DNA of 64,000 nt from Microvirga puerhi (GTDB taxonomy: Bacteria; Pseudomonadota; Alphaproteobacteria; Rhizobiales; Beijerinckiaceae), in the NCBI RefSeq assembly GCF_020089865.1, contig NZ_JAIRBM010000017.1:44200-108199 (forward strand), in the 5' to 3' direction. The notes under the pieces were generated by a model. The model did not search any database. It was not told the DNA's origin and saw only the letters and a list, made by a program, of their open reading frames with translations. Each line of letters opens with the position of its first letter. Position 1 is the first letter of the stretch. Shown piece after piece: positions 1 through 8,659 of the stretch. The position numbers were made by a program, and so were the translations under genes.

Positions 1-588
1 GGCCAGCCGGTTTATGCCGCTAACGGTGAATGGCTGGGCGGCACTGTCGGCGGCACCCTGGCCGGTGCAGGTATCGGCGCTCTGGTCGGAGGTCCGGTCG
101 GAGCCGCAGTCGGGGCCGGTGTCGGGGCGACGACCGGCGCGGTTGCTGGTGCCCCGAGCGCTGGCCCCAGCACGGGTGCCGGGGCGGTTGGCGGCGGCTT
201 GGCGGGCGCCGGTGTCGGTGCCTTGGTCGGCGGCCCGGTGGGTGCAGCAGTAGGCGCGGGCGTCGGCGCAGCGACCGGAGGGGTCGCGGGCCGGACGGCC
301 GATGTGCAGTCGACAGGCTCCATCAGGGCAGCAGCGCCGATCCGGCTGCCGGTTCAGCTCGATGCCGAAAAGACCCAGATGCTGAACCAGCTCGCTTCGA
401 CAAGCGGCCCGCAATTCGACCGCCTCTACGGCCGCTATCAGCGGGCAGCTCATCAGGAAACGCTGGCCGTGTATGAGCAATATGCCCAGACGGGCACCGA
501 CCCGGCGCTTGTGACCTTCGCCCAGTCGGTCATCCCGCACCTGGAAAACCATCTGGCGGATGCACGCCGCCTGCCCGGCGGGCGCTGA
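1..588 (+). CDS. Glycine-zipper protein with DUF4142-like C-terminus (5' partial)
   Basis: The frame is open from base 1, so the true start lies outside the window; about 195 codons are visible. The N-terminal half consists of two glycine-zipper modules of the type [19 protein letters not shown] (about 61-147 and 202-288), joined by a Pro/Ser/Gly linker. Such modules usually pack as membrane-embedded helices. The C-terminal part (about residues 120-190) is helical, with a pattern like [14 protein letters not shown] and [12 protein letters not shown], which resembles the DUF4142 ferritin-like bundle. A likely role is envelope-associated, function unknown. An internal ATG at 199 lies between the modules and would remove the first one, so I do not take it as the start. 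A terminator hairpin follows at 618-643. Confidence 0.7.
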   Translation, partial: GQPVYAANGEWLGGTVGGTLAGAGIGALVGGPVGAAVGAGVGATTGAVAGAPSAGPSTGAGAVGGGLAGAGVGALVGGPVGAAVGAGVGAATGGVAGRTADVQSTGSIRAAAPIRLPVQLDAEKTQMLNQLASTSGPQFDRLYGRYQRAAHQETLAVYEQYAQTGTDPALVTFAQSVIPHLENHLADARRLPGGR

Positions 589-617
589 TCCCCCAGAGAG
601 TCCCTACCCTATTGAAT

Positions 618-643
618 GGCGGGTCCCCTGGACCCGCCGTTTT
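618..643 (+). terminator. Rho-independent terminator
   Basis: GGCGGGTC (618-625) pairs with GACCCGCC (631-638) over a 5-base loop, followed by GTTTT. It lies 30 bases after the stop of the + strand glycine-zipper gene and abuts the stop codon of the convergent kinase gene at 643. Confidence 0.75.
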
Positions 644-1569
644 CATGCGGCACGCAGAAATGTCTCCACATCGCCCCGCACCGGCATCGGCCCCACGGCC
701 CCCTGCCCGAGGGTCGAAAGCGCCGCCGCCGCATTGGCATAGGCGGCGGCCTTGAAGGCGTCACCATGCACCAGCCATTCTGCGAGAAACGCCCCGTCGA
801 ACGTATCACCCGCTCCCGTCGCGTCGATCGCATTGACGGGTCGGGCCGGGATGACGTCGCGCCGGTCGCTCGTGGCCACCATGGTGCCGGACTTGCCCAT
901 CGTGAGAGCGACCACCTGACAGCCGAGACCGAGATAGAAGGCGCAAATATCCTCGGGCCGGTCGAGGCCTGTCAGCTGCTGCGCGTCGTCGAGACCCGGC
1001 AGGGCGATGTCGGACAGGGCCACGGCACCATGGATCACTGCCCGGGCGCGGTCGAGCGGCCACAGGCGCAGGCGCAGATTCGTATCGTAACTGACGATCG
1101 TTCCGTTCGCCTTGGCATGGCGGATCGCCGCGAAAACTGCGTCGGCGCAATCGGTCGAGATAGCCTGACTGATACCCGAAGCATGCAGGATCCGCGCCGA
1201 AGCGATCTGCTTGAGCGGCAGCTCACCCGCATGAACAAGGCTGGCGGCGGACCCAACTCGGGCGTAGGAGAAGACGTGCCCATCCTCGCCGTAGCTGATG
1301 AAGTAGACGCCGGTCCGGCCATCCTGCCTCAGAATGACCGATGAGCGGTCGATGCCTTCCCGATCCCACAAAGCCAGGAAGTCCTTGCCGAAGGCATCAC
1401 CGCCCAGGGCTGTGAAGATCGCAGCCTTGGCGCCCTGCCGGGCTGCTGCCACGGCGGCGTTCGAAACATCCCCCCCGAAACCGGGCAGATAAAGCCGTTC
1501 GCCGCCACGCTGGACCTCGGCGAATTCCATCAGAGGTTCGCCGATGGCCAGAAGATCGATCGTTTTCAT
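643..1569 (-). CDS. kdgK: PfkB-family sugar kinase, probable 2-dehydro-3-deoxygluconokinase
   Basis: 308 aa ribokinase/PfkB-family kinase. The N-terminus carries the sugar-binding motif (GEPLMEF, then PGFGGDVSNAAVAAARQG near residues 30-50). The C-terminus has the anion-hole/catalytic signature DATGAGDTFDGAF. The closest recognisable type is KDG kinase, which phosphorylates 2-keto-3-deoxygluconate in the cytoplasm for the Entner-Doudoroff route; other keto-sugar acids cannot be excluded. The start ATG at 1569 overlaps the TGA of the upstream dehydrogenase gene by 4 bases (ATGA), so the two are probably translationally coupled. A longer in-frame extension upstream lies inside the dehydrogenase gene and is not credible. 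Confidence 0.82.
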   Translation of the reverse strand: MKTIDLLAIGEPLMEFAEVQRGGERLYLPGFGGDVSNAAVAAARQGAKAAIFTALGGDAFGKDFLALWDREGIDRSSVILRQDGRTGVYFISYGEDGHVFSYARVGSAASLVHAGELPLKQIASARILHASGISQAISTDCADAVFAAIRHAKANGTIVSYDTNLRLRLWPLDRARAVIHGAVALSDIALPGLDDAQQLTGLDRPEDICAFYLGLGCQVVALTMGKSGTMVATSDRRDVIPARPVNAIDATGAGDTFDGAFLAEWLVHGDAFKAAAYANAAAALSTLGQGAVGPMPVRGDVETFLRAA

Positions 1570-3032
1570 GAGTGTACCGTCAGACTTGAAATGGCCGTGA
1601 GGGGATCGCCGGTCTCCAGCACTTTCCCCGGGTTGAGAAGATTGTGAGGGTCGAGGGTCTTCTTGAGTGCGTGCATCAAATCGAGCGCCACCGGATCCTT
1701 GTACAGCAACAGTTCGCCGCGCTTGATCAACCCGACGCCGTGCTCCGCCGCAATCGATCCATCCATGCGGTGGACGATGTCGTGAACGATGCGGTTGAAT
1801 CGCTCCCACTGCGCCAGGAAGGCATTCTTGTCCATGTCGACAGGCTGGGACAGATTGAAATGGACGTTGCCGTCTCCGAAATGGCCGAAGGCGCAAACCC
1901 GGATACCCGGCATTGCGGCCTCGCAGGCGCGTGTCGCCGTTTCAATGAACTCGGCCACACGGGATACCGGGACTGCAACGTCGTGCTTGATGGAGCCACC
2001 TTCGAGCCGCTGCACCTCGGAGAGGCTTTCTCGCAGACTCCAGAGCCCCTGGCTCTGAGCCTCGCTGGTCCCGAGAGTCGCATCCTCGATAAGATCCTGC
2101 TCCAGAGCCTGGCCTAGAATGGTTTCGAGCCTCCCCTGGAGATCCGCGTCCCGCTGCGGCGAGGACAGCTCGATCAACGCATAGGAATGGTGACGCCCAC
2201 TCAAGGGACGGACAGAACTCGGACGGTGCTTGAGAACGATTTCAAGCCCGAAGTCAGGGAGATACTCGAAGGCCGTGAGCTGGTCGCCTGCAGCCTCGCG
2301 CAGTTGATGGAACAGGGTCAGGGCCCGCTCCGCCGACGCGCAGCCGACAAACGCCGTCACCCGGACCTGCAGTTTCGGAAAGAGCTTCAGAACGGCGGCC
2401 GTGATGATGCCGAGCGTCCCTTCCGAGCCGATGAACAGATCCTTCAGGTCGTAGCCCGTGTTGTCCTTGCGCAAACCCTTCAGCCCGTTCCAGACCCGCC
2501 CGTCGGCGAGAACCACTTCGAGGCCGAGGGTCAATTCGCGCATGTTGCCATAGCGCAGCACCGCCGTGCCTCCGGCATTGGTCGCGAGATTGCCGCCGAT
2601 TCGGCAGGACCCTTCCGAGGCGAGGGACAGGGGAAAGAGATATCCCGCTTGGTCGGCAGCGTCCTGAACGGCCTTCAGGATACAGCCCGCCTCCACCGTG
2701 ATCGTCGCATTCACCGGATCGAGGTCGCGAACCTGGTCGAGGCGCGTGAGAGACAGAACGATGCCCCCCGCCGGCACGCCGCCGCCCACGAGGCCCGTAT
2801 TTCCTCCCTGCGGCACGACCGGGATGCCGTGTTCCGCACATTCTCTCATGACGAAGGCGACTTCGTCCCGGTCCTTCGGGCGAACCACGGCCAGCGCCTG
2901 CCCGCGATACAGCCCTCGCGTCTCGGTAAGGAAGGCATCCAGGTCTGCGGCCTCGGTCAGGACGAAGGCTGGACCGAGCCGATCCTTTAAGCCCTCGATG
3001 AAGGCTCTGTTCGCGCCAGCGTGAATGTCCAT
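1566..3032 (-). CDS. FAD-linked 2-hydroxyacid dehydrogenase (GlcD/D-lactate/D-2-hydroxyglutarate type)
   Basis: 488 aa. The N-terminal FAD-binding domain of the vanillyl-alcohol-oxidase fold shows VPQGGNTGLVGGG, then GGNLATNAGG, GNTGYDL-like and GSEGTLGIIT segments. The C-terminal FAD-oxidase domain has FGHFGDGNVHFN, the usual metal/substrate site, and AEHGVGLIKR. Such enzymes oxidise D-2-hydroxy acids (lactate, 2-hydroxyglutarate, glycolate) to 2-keto acids, passing electrons to quinone or a carrier. The ATG at 3032 is preceded by a strong GAGGAGG ribosome site; the 80-residue upstream extension is basic, low in similarity and crosses the divergent promoter region. It is coupled to the downstream kinase gene, so the pair may handle a sugar-acid breakdown product. 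Exact substrate unknown. Confidence 0.85.
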   Translation of the reverse strand: MDIHAGANRAFIEGLKDRLGPAFVLTEAADLDAFLTETRGLYRGQALAVVRPKDRDEVAFVMRECAEHGIPVVPQGGNTGLVGGGVPAGGIVLSLTRLDQVRDLDPVNATITVEAGCILKAVQDAADQAGYLFPLSLASEGSCRIGGNLATNAGGTAVLRYGNMRELTLGLEVVLADGRVWNGLKGLRKDNTGYDLKDLFIGSEGTLGIITAAVLKLFPKLQVRVTAFVGCASAERALTLFHQLREAAGDQLTAFEYLPDFGLEIVLKHRPSSVRPLSGRHHSYALIELSSPQRDADLQGRLETILGQALEQDLIEDATLGTSEAQSQGLWSLRESLSEVQRLEGGSIKHDVAVPVSRVAEFIETATRACEAAMPGIRVCAFGHFGDGNVHFNLSQPVDMDKNAFLAQWERFNRIVHDIVHRMDGSIAAEHGVGLIKRGELLLYKDPVALDLMHALKKTLDPHNLLNPGKVLETGDPLTAISSLTVHS

Positions 3033-3164
3033 CCCTCCTCCTCGCGGTTGCGCATAGTCATTGCGTCTTGTGATGCCGACCGCAAGGTGTAGGAAGGAAG
3101 CAACCGGCACGTCCCACAGGAAGGCCGGGACGACGCCCTTTTTTTCGTGCTTCGCGGACTTTCG

Positions 3165-3863
3165 ATGGCCTATGTAATCCCTATCCCGCCCGTCCCGGCC
3201 CTTCCCATCGCCGGATCGAACGATCTGTTTCCCGTGCGCCGGGTCTATTGCGTCGGCCGCAATTATGCGGCCCATGCCCGCGAAATGGGTGGTGATCCGA
3301 CCCGCGAGCCTCCGTTCTTCTTCATGAAACCCGCCGACGCCCTACAGCCCGTCCCCGACGGAGCGACGGTCGACCATCCTTATCCGCCGAAGACCGAGAA
3401 CTATCATTTCGAGGTCGAGTTGGTCGCGGGCCTTGCGAAGGGCGGGCGCAACATCCCCGTTCAAGATGCCCTGAACCATGTCTACGGCTATGCCGTCGGG
3501 CTCGACATGACCCGCCGAGATCTCCAGGACGAGGCCAAGCAGTTGAGGCGTCCTTGGGAGCTTGGAAAGGGAGCGGACCTGTCCGGTCCTGTGGGACCTC
3601 TGGTTCCAGCGTCTCGGATCGGCCATCCGCAGTCCGGAGCGATCTCGCTCACTATCGATGGCACGGTGAAGCAGAAAGCAGATCTTGCCGACATGATCTG
3701 GTCCGTCTCCGAGCAGATCGCCTACCTGTCCTCCTATTTCGAGCTGGCGCCCGGCGATGTCATCTTTTCCGGCACCCCCGAGGGGGTCGGAGCGGTGACG
3801 AAAGGTCAGACCATGGCGGCTGCTATCGAGGGCCTCGGGGAGATCCGCCTGCGGGTCATCTAG
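3165..3863 (+). CDS. Fumarylacetoacetate hydrolase family protein (fumarylpyruvate-hydrolase-like)
   Basis: 232 aa, close to the short single-domain FAH family. Visible hallmarks are VYCVGRNYAAHA near the N-terminus, PFFFMKPADAL, the metal-binding ExE region around YHFEVELVAGL, GYAVGLDMTRRDLQ and the C-terminal SGTPEGVGAV. Family members cleave or hydrate acyl-pyruvate or beta-diketo acids formed in aromatic breakdown. The ATG at 3165 is chosen over a GTG six codons earlier because family members begin close to this segment. It is divergent from the FAD-linked dehydrogenase, with about 130 bases between starts. It lies 123 bases ahead of the first amino-acid binding protein but need not be cotranscribed. 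Confidence 0.85.
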   Translation: MAYVIPIPPVPALPIAGSNDLFPVRRVYCVGRNYAAHAREMGGDPTREPPFFFMKPADALQPVPDGATVDHPYPPKTENYHFEVELVAGLAKGGRNIPVQDALNHVYGYAVGLDMTRRDLQDEAKQLRRPWELGKGADLSGPVGPLVPASRIGHPQSGAISLTIDGTVKQKADLADMIWSVSEQIAYLSSYFELAPGDVIFSGTPEGVGAVTKGQTMAAAIEGLGEIRLRVI

Positions 3864-3986
3864 TGCGACGGAAGACGGCTTGCCTTTTTGACGCGTTTGG
3901 CCGTTACTCCGTGACAGCGCGGCCCCCGCGGTCGCGAGAAGCAAGGCTCGTCTGGCACGCGAGCCAATAATCCTAAGGGAACACAA

Positions 3987-4832
3987 ATGAAGTTCTTGAA
4001 GACAGTCAGCCTGGTTCTTCTCGGCTCTGCGCTAGCGATGGGCGGTGCGATGGCGCAGGAGAAGACCGTGAAGATCGCCACCGAGGGCGCCTATGCGCCG
4101 TGGAACTTCACCGGTGCCGGCGGCAAGCTGGAAGGGTTCGAGATCGACCTCGCCAACGACCTGTGCGCGCGCATGAAGGTGAAGTGCGAGATCGTGGCGC
4201 AGGATTGGGACGGCATCATTCCGGCGCTCAATGCCAAGAAGTACGATGCCATCATGGCCGGCATGAGCATCACCGACGAGCGCAAGAAGGTGATCGATTT
4301 CGCGGGTCCTTATGCGAACTCACCGAACGGTTTCCTGGTGCCGAAGGATTCGCCGCTCGCCAAGATGCCGGGGACCGGTTCGGCCTATAACCTCGGCACG
4401 CAGCAGGCGGATGCCGAGAAGGCGATCGAGGCCCTCAAGCCTGTCCTGAAAGGCAAGACCATCGGCGTGCAGGGTTCGACCATCCACTCGAACTTTGCCG
4501 ACAAGTACCTGAAGGGCACGGCCGAGATCCGCGAATACAAGTCCACCGAGGCCCATGACCTCGATCTGGCGGCGGGCCGCATCGACGCAGTCCTCGCCGA
4601 TGCCACTGCCATTATCGGCACGCTGGAGAAGCCTGAATTCAAGGACTACTCCCTGGTCGGACCGTCCATTACGGGCGGCCTGCTCGGTGCCGGCGTCGGC
4701 GTCGGCCTGCGCCAGGGCGACACGGAGCTGAAGAAGAGCTTCAACGACGCGATCCAGGCTGCCATCAAGGACGGCACCGTGCAGAAGCTCTCGGTGAAGT
4801 GGTTCAAGATCGACACGACTCCCCGGAGCTGA
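3987..4832 (+). CDS. Polar amino-acid ABC transporter binding protein (family 3), copy 1
   Basis: 281 aa periplasmic binding protein of the Lys/Arg/Orn/His type. The signal peptide runs to AMAQ (about residue 24). The mature start EKTVKIATEGAYAPWNF, the WDGIIPALNAKKYDAIMAGM segment and the DLDLAAGRIDAVLAD lobe are typical of SBP family 3. It has its own terminator (4853-4880), so it can be transcribed alone ahead of the next copy. It shares a 220-base perfectly identical tract with the adjacent paralogue at 5060, while the C-terminal lobe is clearly diverged (for example KKVIDFAGPYANSPNGF here against LEVIDFSRPYASGLHGF). This suggests different ligands for the two copies. Confidence 0.92.
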   Translation: MKFLKTVSLVLLGSALAMGGAMAQEKTVKIATEGAYAPWNFTGAGGKLEGFEIDLANDLCARMKVKCEIVAQDWDGIIPALNAKKYDAIMAGMSITDERKKVIDFAGPYANSPNGFLVPKDSPLAKMPGTGSAYNLGTQQADAEKAIEALKPVLKGKTIGVQGSTIHSNFADKYLKGTAEIREYKSTEAHDLDLAAGRIDAVLADATAIIGTLEKPEFKDYSLVGPSITGGLLGAGVGVGLRQGDTELKKSFNDAIQAAIKDGTVQKLSVKWFKIDTTPRS

Positions 4833-4852
4833 TTTGGCTCTGCAACGATTTG

Positions 4853-4880
4853 AAAGCGCGGCCATGAAGCCGCGCTTTTT
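4853..4880 (+). terminator. Rho-independent terminator
   Basis: AAAGCGCGGC (4853-4862) pairs with GCCGCGCTTT (4869-4878) around CATGAA, ending in a run of five T (4876-4880). It separates binding-protein copy 1 from the second copy and its transporter genes. Confidence 0.85.
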
Positions 4881-5059
4881 GCTTGAGAAGGCTGCGACTG
4901 CGACCGAAATCGCCAGTCCCGGCCGCCGATTCAGCAGGATTGGGACTTGCGCTGACTTGGCTTTTGACTGTTAGCTTTTAGCCAGCGACGACTGCCGGAA
5001 CGGTAGTTCCGACTTCGCCGGATCAAGTTTCGAGCAACACAAAAGATAAGGGAACGACG

Positions 5060-5905
5060 ATGAAACTGTTCAAGGTATTCGGCCTTGGTCTCCTGGCATC
5101 CGCGCTAGCGATGGGCGGTGCGATGGCGCAGGAGAAGACCGTGAAGATCGCCACCGAGGGCGCCTATGCGCCGTGGAACTTCACCGGTGCCGGCGGCAAG
5201 CTGGAAGGGTTCGAGATCGACCTCGCCAACGACCTGTGCGCGCGCATGAAGGTGAAGTGCGAGATCGTGGCGCAGGATTGGGACGGCATCATTCCGGCGC
5301 TCAATGCCAAGAAGTACGATGGCATCATGGCCGGCATGAACATCACCGATAAGCGCCTGGAGGTCATCGACTTCTCGCGGCCTTATGCTTCCGGGCTCCA
5401 CGGCTTCGCCACGATGAAGGATTCCCCGATCGCCAAGCTCGACGGAACGGGCGGCCGCCTGAATCTCGACAAGGACCCCGATGGCGCGCAGAAGGTGATC
5501 GATGCGTGGAAGCCAGTTCTGAAAGGAAAGACGGTCGGCGTTCAAGGCTCGACAGTAAATTCCCAGTTCCTGGAAAAATATCTCAAGGACGTCATCACCA
5601 TCCGTGAGTACAAGACCACCGAGCAGCATGACCTCGATCTGGCAGCAGGACGGGTGGATGCGATCTTCGCCGCGCAATCCTCTATGAAGGCGACGCTCGA
5701 CCAGCCCGAGTTCAAGGACATGACCATGGCCGGCGCCGGCGTCTCCGGCGGCGTTCTCGGCCGCGGCGTGGCCGTCGGCCTGCGCAAAGGCGACACGGAA
5801 CTGAAGAACAGCTTCGATGCAGCGATCCAGTCCGCCATTGCCGATGGGACGGTGAAGAAGCTGACCGAGAAGTGGTTCAAGGTCGACATGTCGCCGCAGT
5901 CTTAA
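5060..5905 (+). CDS. Polar amino-acid ABC transporter binding protein (family 3), copy 2
   Basis: 281 aa, signal peptide ending at AMAQ, same fold and length as the gene at 3987. From inside the signal peptide to about residue 88 the DNA is identical to copy 1 (5102-5321 equals 4029-4248); the remainder is diverged. A ribosome site (AAGGGAACG) precedes ATG 5060. This copy is directly upstream of the permease and ATPase genes, separated by a strong stem-loop (5933-5956), so it is the operon's own binding protein. It delivers a cationic or polar amino acid or related opine to the HisQM-like permeases; the ligand cannot be set from sequence alone. Confidence 0.92.
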   Translation: MKLFKVFGLGLLASALAMGGAMAQEKTVKIATEGAYAPWNFTGAGGKLEGFEIDLANDLCARMKVKCEIVAQDWDGIIPALNAKKYDGIMAGMNITDKRLEVIDFSRPYASGLHGFATMKDSPIAKLDGTGGRLNLDKDPDGAQKVIDAWKPVLKGKTVGVQGSTVNSQFLEKYLKDVITIREYKTTEQHDLDLAAGRVDAIFAAQSSMKATLDQPEFKDMTMAGAGVSGGVLGRGVAVGLRKGDTELKNSFDAAIQSAIADGTVKKLTEKWFKVDMSPQS

Positions 5906-5932
5906 GCGCATCGTCACCCTACATCTCTCATA

Positions 5933-5956
5933 GCGTCACCCCGCTCGGGGTGACGC
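5933..5956 (+). other. Intra-operon stem-loop after binding-protein gene
   Basis: GCGTCACCCC (5933-5942) pairs perfectly with GGGGTGACGC (5947-5956) around GCTC. No U-tract follows, so it is not a classical terminator. It sits between the binding-protein stop (5905) and the permease GTG (5976). Such hairpins are known in other bacteria to protect or partially attenuate upstream mRNA, giving an excess of binding protein over permease; that role is inferred here. Confidence 0.75.
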
Positions 5957-5975
5957 ACAGCAGGAACGATCCAGC

Positions 5976-6698
5976 GTGCAGCAACTGAGCTATTTCGAGC
6001 TTATCGGATTTGGTCCGAATGGTTGGGGATGGGCACTTCTGACCGCGACGGGAATGACACTGGCCGTAGCACTCTGCGGCTTTCTCGTCGGTTCTGTGGT
6101 CGGCACTTTCGTGGCTTGGGCCAAACTCTCGCGCAACATGGCAGCCCGTACGCTTGCGGACGGATATACCACCGTTCTGCGCGGCATCCCGGACCTTCTC
6201 GTCATCTATCTGTTCTATTTCGGCGGCAGCGCCGCGCTGAGCGCCATCGGAGGCTTGTTCGGCGCGGAAGGCTTCATCGGCGTGCCCGCCTTCGTGACCG
6301 GTGCGCTGGCCATCGGCATCGTATCGGGCGCCTATCAGGCAGAAGTGTTCCGCGGCGCCTATCAGGTCGTCAGCCGAGGCGAGCTCGAGGCAGCGCGCTC
6401 GGTCGGCATGCATCGCTGGCTGATGTTCCGCCGCATCGTCGCCCCGCAGGTGCTGCGATATGCGATTCCTGGCCTCGGCAACACGTGGCAGCTGGTACTC
6501 AAGGAGTCCGCACTCATCTCCGTGACGGGACTGGTCGAACTGCTGCGCCAATCGCACATCGCCGCAGGCTCTACTCGCCGTCCCTTCGATTTCTACATCA
6601 CGGCGGCCCTGCTCTATCTCGTGATCACGTGGGTCTCAACCTATCTGTTCCAACGCGCTGAAACGCACTCGATGCGCGGCATGCGGAGGGCTTCCTGA
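5976..6698 (+). CDS. Polar amino-acid ABC transporter permease, HisQ-like
   Basis: 240 aa inner-membrane permease of the His/Glu/Gln/Arg type with about five hydrophobic segments. The C-terminal third has the EAA-loop region (GELEAARSVGMHRWLMFRRIV), which contacts the ATPase. It begins at GTG 5976. It overlaps the next permease gene by one base (TGATG), as is usual for hisQ-hisM pairs. It forms half of the membrane channel for the binding protein at 5060. Confidence 0.9.
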   Translation: MQQLSYFELIGFGPNGWGWALLTATGMTLAVALCGFLVGSVVGTFVAWAKLSRNMAARTLADGYTTVLRGIPDLLVIYLFYFGGSAALSAIGGLFGAEGFIGVPAFVTGALAIGIVSGAYQAEVFRGAYQVVSRGELEAARSVGMHRWLMFRRIVAPQVLRYAIPGLGNTWQLVLKESALISVTGLVELLRQSHIAAGSTRRPFDFYITAALLYLVITWVSTYLFQRAETHSMRGMRRAS

Positions 6699-7423
6699 TG
6701 GATTTCTCCTTCATGCGGGACACATTCCTGCAACTTATCACTGGCGTTCCGCTCACCCTCAACCTCGCCTTCACGTCCGTGGCGTTCGGTGCCGTCCTCG
6801 CGATGCTGCTGGCGCTGATGCGGATCTCCCGCATCCGCATTCTCGATATCATCGCCCGAGCTTATGTGTTCGTGTTTCGCGGTACGCCGCTCCTGGTCCA
6901 GATCTTCCTGATCTATTACGGCCTTGGACAGTTCCGCCCCACGCTCCAGGAATGGGGCCTGTGGAGCTTCTTCCGCGAACCCTATTGGTGCGCCATCCTC
7001 GCGCTCACCCTCAATACGGCAGCCTATGCCAGCGAGATTTTCCGTGGCGGACTTCAAGCCGTGCCGCACCAGCAGGTCGAGGCTGCTCGCGCCTGCGGGA
7101 TGTCGGGCTTTCTGCTGTTTCGTCGAATCGTCTTTCCCATCGCCGTCCGGCAGGCTCTTCCAGCCTATGGCAGCGAAATCATCCTCATGGTGAAGGCGAC
7201 GTCTCTGGCATCGATCATCACCATGATGGAAGTCACGGGCCTTGCCGCCAAACTCATCTCGCAGACGTTCCGAGCCGTCGAAATCTTCGTCGTCGCGGGA
7301 GCGATCTATCTGATCCTCAACTTCGTCATTACGCGCATCATCATGGCCATCGAATGGTGGCTCTCTCCGCACCTGCGCCGTCCTCCCTCCATCGAGCCGA
7401 AACTGGAGGCCGCTCATGTCTAA
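6698..7423 (+). CDS. Polar amino-acid ABC transporter permease, HisM-like
   Basis: 241 aa membrane protein of the same family as its upstream neighbour. Hydrophobic segments start at about residues 15-40. [15 protein letters not shown] is the typical N-terminal periplasmic-helix motif, and [20 protein letters not shown] is the EAA loop. It pairs with the HisQ-like permease as a heterodimeric pore. Its end overlaps the ATPase gene start by 8 bases, indicating coupled translation. Confidence 0.9.
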   Translation: MDFSFMRDTFLQLITGVPLTLNLAFTSVAFGAVLAMLLALMRISRIRILDIIARAYVFVFRGTPLLVQIFLIYYGLGQFRPTLQEWGLWSFFREPYWCAILALTLNTAAYASEIFRGGLQAVPHQQVEAARACGMSGFLLFRRIVFPIAVRQALPAYGSEIILMVKATSLASIITMMEVTGLAAKLISQTFRAVEIFVVAGAIYLILNFVITRIIMAIEWWLSPHLRRPPSIEPKLEAAHV

Positions 7424-8237
7424 TGCAGCTCTTTCGTCCGTATCGCTGCCTAATGGAGTCTCGTCCGTGTCCTCCAGTACGCCTGCCGTTTCAGTTCAAA
7501 ACCTGCGCAAGAGCTTCGGATCGCTCGAGGTTCTGAAGGGCGTATCGCTGGAAGCCAAGGAAGGCGATGTCATCTCCATTCTCGGAGCCTCGGGCTCCGG
7601 CAAGTCGACAATGCTGCGCTGCATTAACATGCTCGAAGTTCCTGATTCCGGCGAAATCAAGATCGGGGGCGAAGCGATCCGCCTGAAACAGACGCGACGG
7701 GGCATGGAGCCGGCCGATCAGTCACAAGTCGACCGCATCCGCTCCCGCGTCGCCATGGTGTTTCAGAGCTTCAATCTCTGGTCTCACATGACCATTCTGG
7801 AGAACGTCATCGAGGCTCCGGTCCACGTGCAGAAAAGGCCCAGGAGCGAGTGCGTCGCGGAAGCCGAAGCGCTCCTCGAGAAGGTCGGCATCGTCGACAA
7901 GCGCGGGCAATATCCGTCGCATCTTTCAGGCGGCCAGCAGCAGCGCGCCGCGATCGCCCGCGCGCTTGCCATGCGTCCTCAGGTCATGCTCTTCGACGAG
8001 CCGACATCGGCGCTCGATCCCGAACTGGTGGGCGAAGTGCTGCGGGTGATGCGTTCACTGGCGGAAGAGGGCCGGACAATGCTCGTGGTGACGCATGAGA
8101 TGGGCTTTGCACGCGATGTCTCCAACCGCGTCATGTTCCTGCACCAGGGCATGGTCGAAGAGTCAGGAACTCCCGCCGATGTCTTTGGCGCCCCGAAATC
8201 GGAGCGCTTCAAGCAGTTCATCTCCAGCCATCGCTAG
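7416..8237 (+). CDS. Polar amino-acid ABC transporter ATPase, HisP/OccP-like
   Basis: 273 aa nucleotide-binding subunit. Walker A is GASGSGKST, the Q-loop region is [15 protein letters not shown], the signature is LSGGQQQR, Walker B is [14 protein letters not shown] and the H-loop is [12 protein letters not shown]. The first 25 residues are a low-complexity Ser/Pro-rich extension before the conserved VQNLRKSFG. An additional insert (around [22 protein letters not shown]) between the Walker A and Q-loop regions is typical of the octopine/histidine ATPases. It powers uptake through the two permeases just upstream and is the last gene of the operon. Confidence 0.93.
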   Translation: MSNAALSSVSLPNGVSSVSSSTPAVSVQNLRKSFGSLEVLKGVSLEAKEGDVISILGASGSGKSTMLRCINMLEVPDSGEIKIGGEAIRLKQTRRGMEPADQSQVDRIRSRVAMVFQSFNLWSHMTILENVIEAPVHVQKRPRSECVAEAEALLEKVGIVDKRGQYPSHLSGGQQQRAAIARALAMRPQVMLFDEPTSALDPELVGEVLRVMRSLAEEGRTMLVVTHEMGFARDVSNRVMFLHQGMVEESGTPADVFGAPKSERFKQFISSHR

Positions 8238-8258
8238 AGCATTAGTTTCACGTAGCCG

Positions 8259-8657
8259 TCAGTGCCGCTCAATTCGACGCGGCTCCTCCTCCGGAGCCGT
8301 GGCCGTTTCATGAGGTGTCACGTCCCGATAGCCCGGCCGTGGGTATTCTTCTCCGCCCCAACCCATGGGTTCGACGGGTCGGAAGGCTTTGCCGAGAATG
8401 AAGCTTACCGTGGTTGGAACGGCCAGGATGAAGACGGCGACGACGGCCCAGACGAAGACGATGGCGGCAAGCCCCAGATTGCGCAGAGCTCCGAGGCTCC
8501 AAGACAGCCATTCCACGGTTCCGGGATGGCTGCTGACCACATCCGCATGACGCGCCGCCGTACTGCCGAAAAGATCGATGAGCCCATATGCCCCCCAGGC
8601 GAGGAGCGACCAGAAGCTCACCAGAATAAGAGCGATCAGCCAGACGAACCGCTTCAT
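8259..8657 (-). CDS. Small membrane protein, unknown function
   Basis: 132 aa. Two hydrophobic segments are clear: residues about 4-30 (FVWLIALILVSFWSLLAWGAYGLI) and about 60-92 (LGLAAIVFVWAVVAVFILAVPTTVSFILG). The loop between them and the C-terminal 40 residues are polar and Pro/Glu-rich. The start ATG 8657 lies 2 bases after the stop of the DUF4112 gene, so the two form an operon. I do not recognise a named family; the pairing suggests an envelope role. Confidence 0.7.
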   Translation of the reverse strand: MKRFVWLIALILVSFWSLLAWGAYGLIDLFGSTAARHADVVSSHPGTVEWLSWSLGALRNLGLAAIVFVWAVVAVFILAVPTTVSFILGKAFRPVEPMGWGGEEYPRPGYRDVTPHETATAPEEEPRRIERH

Positions 8658-8659
8658 CG

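Noticed and set aside
1570..1896. N-terminal extension of the PfkB kinase frame
   Set aside because: It lies inside the FAD-dehydrogenase gene in another frame; the kinase starts at ATG 1569, in the ATGA overlap.
3033..3275. 80-residue extension of the FAD-linked dehydrogenase
   Set aside because: It is basic, unlike the family and crosses the divergent promoter region and the start of the FAH gene; ATG 3032 has a strong ribosome site.
4029..5321. Tandem binding-protein repeat as an assembly duplication
   Set aside because: The flanks and C-terminal halves differ throughout, so these are two real genes sharing one identical tract.
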